The notes under the pieces are model-generated. The model was not told where the DNA came from. It did not search any database and saw only the letters and a program-made list of their open reading frames with translations. Shown piece by piece: positions 19,101-25,700 of a stretch of 64,000 bases of DNA; the first letter of the stretch is position 1, and every line of letters begins with the position of its first letter. The position numbers and the translations under genes are program-made. Source of the stretch: Dryomyza anilis (lineage: Eukaryota > Arthropoda > Insecta > Diptera > Dryomyzidae); the NCBI GenBank assembly GCA_951804985.1, contig OX638130.1:85655069-85719068 (forward strand), written 5' to 3'.

Positions 19101-22074
19101 TATTGCGATATCGATCTGATAAATCTTTAAATATCGTATCTTGTCAAAGAATTTGAATGTACGAACATTTTTTAAAATTAGAATCGAGAATGCAACGAGA
19201 TCGAACTTTTTTATTGAAGTTATTCGAGAAAGCTTCGAGGCATCGAAGGTCTCCGAGACATGGCAGACTGGGATAATACATTCGAAAGCAAATGTGAAAT
19301 CAAATGGTAATCAAATTTAAACCTTTTAAATGACCTTTTCAAAGTGACGTATAAAGATTTGTAATCTCTCCTTCAGAAACAAGCTCAACTACAATTCCAA
19401 TTTCAATTCCTAATACCCTCTTTTAGTTAATAAAAAAATAATTCCATTTGATCCGCCACAGATCCGCATCTGCACTTTTGTTGTCTAAGTTCGGTATATC
19501 TGTGAAACTTATAAGTCTTTGCAGGATGACTCTTAGTGCCACCGTGGAGATGGGAATAACCTCTCCCACACGTACCTGGTGTCAACAAACGCGGGTGTCA
19601 ACTGTGACAGTACTTCACAGTTGACACCCACAACTTGAAGAAGAAAGAAGTTGTAAAGGACTTCGTCTAGGACTTTGATGTCGGGACTCTTTGTTTGTTG
19701 ACACCAGGTACTTCATCTTGTCCTCAATCACCGTAAGATCCATTCGATGCGATTCCTTCTCTAAGCTGTAGTTTAAATGTAATTTATATGTGCATCGAAT
19801 GAAATAAGGTTAAAGTTAAGATGATCCGATTCAGCCACCTTATCAGGATATCAACTTCAAATAGCATAATGTTTTAAACCAGGAACTTATATGATAGTCT
19901 TATCATTCCCCTATTTGTAGGCATGGAAACATAATCAGACAATGATATTTTCGTGTGCATTCAGTGTTCTGCAGTACACTAAGAAAACAAAGATGATTGC
20001 CAGAAATATCACAGCCCTAAATATCAAGTTATTTACAAATTATATAAATCGTATTTGAGACAACCATCTCTCAAACATTCGATAAACGATAAATATTGCT
20101 AGCAACCTTCTTTCAAATTTACGATTATGTATAGCAACCATCAATTAAACATCTGACAAATAGGAAGATAGTTGATGAATATTTGGAAAAGGTACTCCAA
20201 TAGAATACGCGGAGTAATTTTTATTGAATTGAAAGAAAATAAATCAAATGTATTTTTATTTATTCTATAATTAAAACAGTATTCTGGTACATCCTGATTG
20301 ACATCGCCATCGTCTTTTTTAATCCTTCGAAGGCAAATTTGTACAACGACTTGAGATTTCTTCGCAGAAGAACCAATTCCGACCGGCGACGCTATCATCA
20401 AAGTAAACTCTGAAAAGAAATATTTTCCATCACGTGTTGATAATTTAAATCACAGGATATTTTATTTTCACTTTTACCATTAAAATGTAATATTTTACAC
20501 CATTACACCATTGAATTTACTTAAGTGTTGTGGATAAATCGAACGTAAGGAAAAAGTACGCCATTTTCCTTTTTTATGGTAGTCAAATGTCAAGCTCGCT
20601 CAAGAGCATGTACAATTGTTTAAAACTAGCTCGCGTAGCAACAAACATCATTTTTATTGCAATGGTAAAAAACAGAACTTAGCAGTAAGCTGAGTGCTCG
20701 TTTTAACTCTATCAACAGCGGCGAGCTAACGACTTCAACGCGGCTCGAACATATGAACACTGAAACATGTATGTCACAAATACTTACGAGCGCTCAATTC
20801 CGAAGGCTGCTATGATATCTTAATTCTTGGTTTTTTAAATAATGCCAAAAATAAAAATATAAGGATGCCGTAATAGGCACTGCTTCTGTATTTTTTACCT
20901 GATTTAGTATTTAAATTTCCTACAAATGTCATACTGACTTTTTTATTTTATTTAGCGTATTCACAGTTTCATGGTATTGGTACGACATTCTATTAATACG
21001 ACCGCACGGCAATTAAACTGTGAGCACCACTTTTCTGCTTGTTCAAATATTTTGTCAAATAAATGCAGTTGATTCTTATAAATTTGTAATTTTTTCAAAA
21101 TATCATAAATATTCCTCAATTTGAAAATAAAGACAAAAGGCACAAAGACAATTAGCACTTTAAATATTCAATTTTACAATTTTTCCTACATTCACAAAAT
21201 ACGACACCAAAAAACATGTCTCAGGGCTACTGTTAAATACAACACTTGCGGTATTTATTTTTTATAAGGGATGCAACAACAAATTGGCGTTTCTGTGTTA
21301 TTGTATCGTATATATACTACATGGTACGAATACCATAATAAAATACGACGAACTGTGAATACGCTAATTGCTTAATTGGGATAAATACGTTTCTTCAATA
21401 TAATTTTGACATAAATTTGAGTACTAAAACCCGAACTTTTACGCTGAAAATTCTTCACATTGTTTATTTTTTTTCCACCCAATATAGTTTCTTTATGAGT
21501 TGACCTTTATATTCAAATTATATAACAAACTTTTAGCTATTTTATTGAATTGCTTTATAGGTTCAACGATAGGACAAATATATTTCAAAATAATTCTGAA
21601 AATGATGTTTCCTCGGATATAACAACGTTAAGTATTCGAAATAATGAGAAATGCTTTAAGGATATAAATGAAGATAAATGCCTACAGAACAAAACGATAA
21701 ATATCAAAGAGTATAATGCAAAACAAAATAACGCAAAATTGCATAAGGTTGCTGCTTTTAATCCATTTCGTCTACATATAAAAACCAAACCATCAACCAA
21801 ATTGTCATCTATTAATGATGCAAGTGCCACACAAATAAACAATCTACAATTTAAACCCAAATCAATAACCAAAACGCCTGATATAGGTCAGCCAATGGTC
21901 AGCCAATTAAACAATCAAGTAATGCACCATGTACTTGGGCAGAAATGTATGGTCTCCGTAGAGCAAACAGATGCCAGCGATTCATTGGATTTAACTCAGA
22001 CACTAGGTGATGGAATCAACAACGATGAAAATCCTATTTTAACATTAGATGAATATAAACTTTTATTTAAATAA
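5292..22074 (+). CDS. HFM1: HFM1/MER3-type DNA helicase, 3' part (nine exons)
   Basis: HFM1/MER3 is a superfamily 2 DNA helicase that acts in the nucleus during meiosis and promotes crossovers. Nine exons (5292-5520, 5585-5733, 5806-5975, 10376-10473, 10828-11105, 11207-11442, 17289-17386, 17446-18481, 21561-22074) join in a single frame giving 935 residues and a stop. The protein starts in the winged-helix region (HKHLIEHINSEITLETI, YVRCGKNPANYG). It continues through the Sec63/ratchet region (LRVNEKKQLNELN, IKTREEKISCLLQA, SKCFHAKLWENSEYLS, LVNAGKSTLKSI) and ends in a long low-complexity tail. These match human HFM1 in order. The helicase core (DEXH box and motif VI) is not in the window. 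AATAAA overlaps the stop codon. Confidence is high for the family and good for the splice joins. Confidence 0.93.
5585..5733 (+). CDS. HFM1: HFM1 exon b
   Basis: The acceptor is tcctatatag and the donor is gtaatt. Joined to exon a it gives DKHLEELCLKQIKELRSAGF followed by a stretch with THATEYGK-like residues (HATEYGKIMAKYCISLETM). This matches the winged-helix end of HFM1/Brr2-type helicases, where a T-x-x-G-x-x-M-A-x-Y-Y motif is usual. It ends in phase 0. Confidence 0.9.
5806..5975 (+). CDS. HFM1: HFM1 exon c (start of Sec63 region)
   Basis: The acceptor is tttttctag and the donor is gtaaat. It encodes LRGTESFIDIFNLIVRCKEF and then FLLRVNEKKQLNELNKLIRY and IKTREEKIS. The E-F-x-x-x-x-L-R-x-N-E-K-K block is typical of HFM1. 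It ends with TG of a cysteine codon completed in exon d, 4.4 kb downstream. Confidence 0.92.
6380..6541. mobile_element. 162-bp fold-back MITE (TTCACTGAACGG ends)
   Basis: The left arm TTCACTGAACGGCAATAGTC, continuing with AAATCTGAATAA and CCGTGCTGAGT, is mirrored at 6494-6541. The arms are about 45 bp. A further half copy (ATTGCCGTTCAGTGAA) ends near 6698. The element lies in the HFM1 intron and has no coding capacity. Confidence 0.8.
6896..7605 (+). repeat. ATACCCTAC-bounded dispersed repeat, copy 1
   Basis: It begins ATACCCTACATTAAGAGTG and shows the inverted motif GTAGGGTAT at 7560-7568, followed by a hairpin TAGTCGG-cttaga-CCGACTA at 7571-7590. A TCTG/TCCG microsatellite occupies 7029-7125. 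A second copy lies at 24547-25235, and a degenerate trace lies at 49545-49600. It is a common high-copy type of fly repeat, and I cannot assign its class. Confidence 0.75.
7029..7125 (+). repeat. TCTG/TCCG microsatellite
   Basis: The sequence is an alternating (TCCGTCTG)n array that becomes a pure (TCTG)n array. In copy 2 of the surrounding repeat (24680-24727) the same position holds only a short version. Confidence 0.95.
7660..9068 (-). mobile_element. Helitron-like element with CAAAAACA array (truncated at its 3' side)
   Basis: On the minus strand the element starts at 9068 with A|TCTATATATA and runs through AACTCTTGGTCCG, a TCTGTCTG segment, TCTAAACCGCTGAACCGATT and the CCACGCC / TTGTATGGGAG block. 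It then passes into about 1.2 kb of array whose minus-strand unit is CAAAAACAAAAG/CACAAAAG-like (7680-8880). A copy of the same family at 43688-44358 shows the full 3' end (hairpin plus CTAGT). No 3' terminus is seen on the left here. The long open frames in the array are compositional artefacts. Confidence 0.65.
9085..9528. repeat. CACAGAAAAAA fragment and AT-rich spacer between Helitron copies
   Basis: Positions 9090-9200 repeat the CACAGAAAAAATCTTC and ATTCATCGTATTGAAGAA motifs of the element at 3594-4489. The remainder to 9528 is AT-rich and unrecognised. Confidence 0.45.
9530..10287 (-). mobile_element. Helitron-like element, second copy with CAAAAACA array
   Basis: It has the same family and orientation as the copy ending at 9068. 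The 5' end on the minus strand is at 10287 (A|TCTATATATATAAAACTC). Next come the TCTGTCTG segment, the CACGTCTAAACCGCTGAACC block, TACCTCCCATACAACC and the array. The left side is truncated. It ends only about 90 bp before HFM1 exon d. Confidence 0.65.
10376..10473 (+). CDS. HFM1: HFM1 exon d
   Basis: The acceptor is ttttatttag and the donor is gtacgt. With the TG from exon c it reads CLLQAVFGQFEISSPGLLQE and then SAKMLRIGERISK. This matches the CLIQAQLG...QDTAKI..HGSRIT region of HFM1. Another frame of the same DNA is also open but fits neither the splice phase nor the family. Confidence 0.9.
10828..11105 (+). CDS. HFM1: HFM1 exon e (Sec63 core)
   Basis: The acceptor is taatttag and the donor is the weak site gtttgc. 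It encodes LADYVRVTENQVN, then ILHTVTISKCFHAKLWENSE and LVNAGKSTLKSISE. The K-C-F-x-x-K-L-W-E-N-S block and V-N-A-G-x-x-S/T-x-K are strong HFM1 signatures of the helix-hairpin-helix part of Sec63. Confidence 0.93.
11207..11442 (+). CDS. HFM1: HFM1 exon f
   Basis: The acceptor is gtttttctag and the donor is gtaagt. It reads NQSAAVTFGNEVTLGTTVCA, then FPEYSIELSTV and SLLLVGDSTNNLLICKDN. It corresponds to the FG-x-x-I...P-x-Y-x-L-x-V block and the following beta-sandwich strand LIIGD of HFM1. Confidence 0.9.
11595..12511. mobile_element. fold-back element with ~240-bp arms inside a 53-bp direct repeat
   Basis: The left arm (11610-11850: ATGAACCAAATGAT, TGAAACTA, GAGAATCTTGG, TTTATCCTGTCAGGAC) is mirrored at 12065-12170 and 12370-12500. 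About 200 bp of extra sequence interrupts the right arm. Directly outside lie two direct copies of a roughly 53-bp segment, GACCCGATTG...ATATATCACAACAA, at 11509-11562 and 12509-12560. It is intronic in HFM1 and has no credible coding sequence. Confidence 0.75.
12668..13038. mobile_element. MITE with GGTATCTCCACTA / TAGTGGAGACGC ends
   Basis: The left end GGTATCTCCACTAGCCATAA and then ATGTTAATG is imperfectly mirrored by CATTAACATGAGCGATGGAT and AGTGGAGACGC at about 13005-13038. It is about 370 bp and non-coding. Confidence 0.65.
13368..13591. mobile_element. 224-bp MITE with TACACCCAGAAAAAAA ends, copy 1
   Basis: The ends TACACCCAGAAAAAAA and TTTTTTTCTGGGTGTA are perfect inverted repeats. 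A diverged, shorter copy lies at 18559-18751, and a related end lies at 42812. Confidence 0.88.
14040..14340 (+). repeat. dispersed repeat family X, copy 1
   Basis: The stretch ACTACTCAACAACACGAGAA...CATCAATTCTATATAAT...GTCCCTTGCACAA...TTTTCCAAAAAACT recurs at 22945-23260. No terminal repeats or coding frame were recognised. Confidence 0.7.
14608..16862. mobile_element. hAT-type element with a LINE inside it
   Basis: The ends are CAGGGCTCGAGTTTTGAT on the left and, in reverse complement, CAGTGCTCGGATTTTGAT on the right. They are flanked by a perfect 8-bp target duplication GTTATTAC (14600-14607 and 16863-16870), which is diagnostic of hAT transposition. Non-coding flanks carrying repeated AATACAGTATGTAGTAAA motifs remain on both sides of an inserted non-LTR retrotransposon (about 14900-16430). 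Confidence 0.88.
14900..16430 (-). pseudogene. non-LTR retrotransposon reverse transcriptase, broken
   Basis: On the minus strand, in order, are fingers/palm pieces (KWKIASITPVYKNGRKNNVF, then NYRPISKLSN), HGFVHGRSTVSNL, TDFSKAFDKVSH, GVPQGS-like coding in a shifted frame at about 15850, FINDIG and the catalytic FSLYADDLKIY (near 15770). Thumb-like sequence follows (RSRLEYASFIWNPYYQTHIN, LERIQKFF). At least three frame changes (near 15960, 15850 and 15540) break it. No endonuclease domain is seen, so it is a 5'-truncated LINE copy. Confidence 0.9.
17289..17386 (+). CDS. HFM1: HFM1 exon g
   Basis: The acceptor is tctcccactag and the donor is gtaagt. With AT from exon f it reads IDNILCEFGYYDQTIELLNK and then NVEIHAHILHNNL. 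It matches the D-S-x-L...S-x-x-K-x-x...L-I-S-S region of HFM1. The preceding intron is 5.8 kb and holds the hAT and LINE. Confidence 0.85.
17446..18481 (+). CDS. HFM1: HFM1 exon h (long low-complexity tail)
   Basis: The start is at a tandem acceptor tttttagCAG|GTG; use of the upstream AG (17443) adds one residue (A). The donor is gtgagt. The first residues, GVDKHVLITV, finish the conserved part. The remaining 330 residues are rich in N, S, T, Q and K and look disordered. They contain a PCNA-box-like QTKLTSYF at 17775-17798 followed by AKRKK, a 26-residue tandem duplication at 17826-17981, and IPLDLTV at 18117-18137. The end SDYW is completed in exon i. Confidence 0.9.
18559..18751. mobile_element. 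TACACCCAGAAAAA MITE, copy 2 (diverged)
   Basis: The body matches 13368-13591 over most of its length (ACTATATAAATAATAGTTTT, CCATTGAGTTTATATG). The ends are eroded (ACACCCAAAAAAAAA and CAAAGGGTGTAG), and about 30 bp before the right end is lost. Confidence 0.85.
18874..19272. mobile_element. 399-bp MITE with CCCAGT(A/C)TGCCAT ends, copy 1
   Basis: The left end CCCAGTATGCCAT and the right end ATGGCAGACTGGG are inverted. The interior is rich in GATATCG and CGAGA motifs (TATCGATATCGTTACGAGAT near the left). A copy lacking the right end lies at 40262-40600. Confidence 0.75.
19572..19711. repeat. nested perfect palindromes
   Basis: The outer pair GTACCTGGTGTCAACAAAC (19572-19590) and GTTTGTTGACACCAGGTAC (19693-19711) is a perfect 19-bp inverted repeat. 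Inside it GGGTGTCAACTGTGA (19593-19607) and TCACAGTTGACACCC (19615-19629) form a perfect 15-bp stem with a 7-nt loop. All arms share GTGTCAAC. It may be a very short transposon end pair or a protein-binding array. Confidence 0.85.
19720..20940. other. intronic DNA, nothing firm
   Basis: A minus-strand open frame at 20141-20401 (DVPEYCFNYRINKNTFDLF) weakly recalls the N-terminal part of Harbinger-type nucleases, but nothing else supports it. The rest has no recognised feature. Confidence 0.3.
20952..21367. mobile_element. 416-bp MITE with TTAGCGTATTCACAGTT ends, copy 1
   Basis: The left end TTAGCGTATTCACAGTT and the right end AACTGTGAATACGCTAA are perfect inverted repeats. Subterminal blocks (GGTATTGGTACGA, GGTACGAATACCAT) are also inverted. 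A copy in opposite orientation lies at 48513-48914. No coding sequence is seen. Confidence 0.9.
21561..22074 (+). CDS. HFM1: HFM1 exon i (last coding exon)
   Basis: The acceptor is gctttatag. The G at 21561 completes a Trp codon, and the frame then runs FNDRTNIFQNNSEND to EYKLLFK and TAA at 22072-22074. It is a low-complexity C-terminus with a second LDLT motif (SLDLTQ, about 21981). No downstream domain is seen. Confidence 0.88.
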
Positions 22075-22078
22075 TAAA
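22062..22078. terminator. overlapping poly(A) signals of two convergent genes
   Basis: AATAAA at 22073-22078 on the plus strand overlaps the HFM1 stop codon, with a second one at 22121-22126. AATAAA at 22067-22062 on the minus strand lies about 95 bp past the stop of the PH-domain gene and inside the HFM1 coding sequence. The mature 3' ends are therefore predicted to overlap. Confidence 0.6.
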
Positions 22079-22161
22079 ATTTAAAATTAGCATACTTTTA
22101 AGTAACGTAAAGTTAATATAAATAAATATAAACTTAATATATACAATCTTAATATAAACTA

Positions 22162-22701
22162 TTAAATATCTTTTGATTCAGCTGAAGCTGCTATTGCTGC
22201 CTCAGTTTCATTTGGTCTAAAAAAGTTTTGACTTGAGAATAGCGAAGTACGTGGCTTTCTCAGGTGTGGCAAACTGCCAAATAGACGTTTTTCCGTTGTG
22301 CGAACATCACTCAAAACATTTTGATTTTGACGTCCAAGTTTCACCGATTTCCAACGGCTTTTCGGTTTTGATACAGCTGCAATAGGCTCGGTAGCCGCAC
22401 CAACTGTTTGCTGTGTTGGTTGTTGTTGTGTCGGATGTTTGAAAAATGGCTTTGGTTCATATTCTCGAAAACAAAATTTACGCATGCGCAGTTTTATGGA
22501 TTTACGATTATTGCTACATTTTCTTTTGAGATCCATTGTTTGCATTGATGTGTTTGCGGCAGCGCCAGCACCGTTTAATTTAGCAGTTTTAGTCTCTCCG
22601 CTCATTTTTCTGATACGGGTTAGTTGCAGTATTGAATTTAGTTTTAAACGATTAAAATACGACCAGAATGAGGGGTTTGGCTGTGATGTTGTAATGTTTA
22701 T
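22162..22701 (-). CDS. PH-domain gene, last exon
   Basis: The acceptor on the minus strand is cccttttag before 22701. It begins INITTSQPNPSFWSYFNRLK in phase 0 after ...NIYEP. A Lys/Arg-rich block and a poly-Gln/Thr patch (HPTQQQPTQQT) follow, and it ends SAESKDI with a stop at 22164-22162. An internal Met (22605) could start a shorter product, but the upstream frame is open through the acceptor. Confidence 0.75.
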   Translation of the reverse strand: MNITTSQPNPSFWSYFNRLKLNSILQLTRIRKMSGETKTAKLNGAGAAANTSMQTMDLKRKCSNNRKSIKLRMRKFCFREYEPKPFFKHPTQQQPTQQTVGAATEPIAAVSKPKSRWKSVKLGRQNQNVLSDVRTTEKRLFGSLPHLRKPRTSLFSSQNFFRPNETEAAIAASAESKDI

Positions 22702-25700
22702 CTAAAAGGGGTTTTTTATTAATTTATTACTGGAATTTATATTTATTTTTTTAGTTTTATTACCGGTTCATAGATATTTTCCTCGTCTGTTCTCGGGCAA
22801 AAAAAAGTATTGAGCTCTTCGCCGTCTTCGTAAATTGCTTCTGCATTTTCCTCGATATTATTGGAACTTTTGATAATGCTCTGCTGAGAAAAAAAGGTGT
22901 AGAACTTAGTTAAGAATTATGATAATTGATTTTATAACAACACTACTCAACAAAACGAGACACATTTTACATCAATTACATGCAATACATCAATTCTATA
23001 TAATACACGGTGTTTTTGACTGCATACTAAATTTTTTTTTCATAACTTTACGTTATGAAATAAATTGATATCAAAATTTTACATCTTTTTTCAGTCACTT
23101 TTTAGAATACAAAAAATACAGTCCCTTGCACAAGTAATTTTCCAAAAAAACTGTAAACGGATTTTTTTTACTGTCAAAACTAATGACAATATTATAACAA
23201 CTGCGAATATTCTAAGATTTTCCAGATATTTAAATCTAAACTGTTTTTTTTTTTGAGTTTTGTAAACTATTTTTGGATGATTTTTTTTTTGTATTTCGGC
23301 TCTAATGATAAATACGAAAATAATTTATGATTAGCAAGAGCATAGTTTAAACTTACGATGAAAATTATCAGTTTCCCCCATAAAATGTTAAAATTTAAAA
23401 AGTTTGAAATAGCAGTTTTTACCCGATTTTTCTCAAAAAGTCTACGTAATAGGAAAAAAAACTGAGTCACCCGCCGTTCGGATTCAGCAATAAACTGTAG
23501 GTCCCACCACTTTGAGTACAAATATAACACGCACAGCTCAAAATGGTGAGAGAGCTCGGCCTAAGTTCTTATAGGACTAATCATCCAAATAAAACAAAAA
23601 TTTCGATTCAAAATTAGTCTTGACCAAATATTTTGGAACAATACTATATTATTTTAAGTAGTATCACATAACGGTATCACCCAACGGCTTAAAATTTCTA
23701 TTGCAGTTTTCCCAAAAACATTACGTTATAGGAAAAAAAAACCTAAGTATGCATTCAAATCATAACCAATATGTAATATGTACATAAAAAAATAATCGAC
23801 GTAAATACAGCAATCAAAATTAATTGTACACCGTTCATTGGTCTAGCAATGACATTTTTGCCATTTTTATGTATTAAGCAAACACATTCGCTAAAAATGT
23901 TATTTGAGTTCAAAAATATACCAATAAATGATTTTGCTTAAGTAGCAAATTTTTTCATTGGTATTGTAGACGTTTTTAAAGTATTTTTGCATTTTCACAG
24001 TATTCTTATAATTCTTTTTTAGTTTATTAAAAAAGAATATTATAAATTCTTGTGAAAGTATATAACAAATATACTTTTCTGATGATGAAGCATAATTAAA
24101 TATGCAACTATTGCCATCATCATCACTTTCAACGACACCAATAGAGTATGATCAAACTCTATAAGCGTTTCTGTTGACAAGAACCAAATGTGAACTGCTA
24201 TGCGCGCCAGCTAAGAATTATAATTCTAAGCGAATTTCACCAATTTCACGAATTGCACTAAATTAGCCAGCGCTGTAAGTGAGCACACGCACACACACTG
24301 CTATGCAACCACGCAATGCTATAACATCAACGCGGTAAGCGAATACGCATAGCTGTTGCCAGCAAATGCGATTGCTAATATGAAGAATGTGTACGCTAAT
24401 ACAATTAATAATTTAGTCGGCGCAGTTTTAACAAAAAATTGATTGTGTTGATGTACCTTTTTGGCTATATTTATTTTTTTCAGTGTATATAATATATACC
24501 AAATAGTGTAATTTAATATTTTTCTTGTAATAATAATAATAAATTTGTATACCCTACACTAAGAGTGAAAGGGTATATTCAGCTTGGTACGCCGTTTGTA
24601 ACACCCAGAAAGAAGCATCTCCGGTATGGAAAGTATATATATTCTTGATCAGCATGACCTCCTGAGTCATTTAGCGATGTCCGTCTGTCCGTACGTCCGT
24701 ACGTCCGTCTGTCTGTCTGTATGTCTGTTGAAATCACGATTACAGAAAAACTAGAAGAGCTAAATAAATGAAACTCCTAATTTAGATTACTTATATATCT
24801 ACGCTGCCTATCAGTGAAAACGGACATGATCAGTCCATTACGACCTGTGAACCGACCACTTATGTTCAAATTTATCATATAAAACACATCTACTGGTGAA
24901 TTTTACTGTATACGTGTTCAGGTAAACTTTTTTTTGGTTAAATATACATATATTGACTTCATGCTCAAATACATGAAAATAATGTTCTCCCGCGAAACGA
25001 CTAGTGGTTCCCAAAAAAAAAAAATCGAAATTCGGTGCACCTACCCATATGTAAATATGGGTATCAAATGTATGGAAATTCTTCAGCGATTGAAAGTTTG
25101 TCGTTATTTTCAGGATTCGTATACCCTGGTGACCTATATACAACTTTGAATGGTAACCACACATATGTGCAGGGTATTTATAGTCGGCTTAGACCGACTA
25201 TAATTTTGATAATCCTAACTATCATAATAAAACCAAATTTAAAATTTCCCATGTGATCTAATCTTCCCAACGGGTTTTTCTTAAATTTCCTAGGGTAAAT
25301 ATCTACTATGGTATTTAATTTGGTATATCGTCGATGAAACCGCCTAACTGCATGTGAATATTATGACTAATTATGTGTTTTAATCGGGTTTTAAATGATA
25401 TGTTGATCGGATAAATAAGATAAATACCATTATATGTTATGTCATACTTAAAGAATTGAGATTCAAAATAGTTTTGTTTCTTCTGTAAAATTCATTTTGT
25501 AAGAGGTATTCGAAAATGTAGTTAGGCGGTTTTGCAGTATCACCTACGATGTGTGTTAATAAGAATTATCCGTTCGTCTGTTTACACAATATCTTAAAAA
25601 GGACGACATTGATTGTTATGAAATATAGTTTACATATTTTTTAGTCGAAAAGGAAGACTAAATTTGAAAATGGACCAAATCGGTTAATTGGCTTAACACC

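Noticed and set aside
20141..20401. Possible Harbinger-type nuclease remnant
   Set aside because: Only a short stretch (YRINKNTFDLF) hints at it, with no catalytic residues or inverted ends around it.
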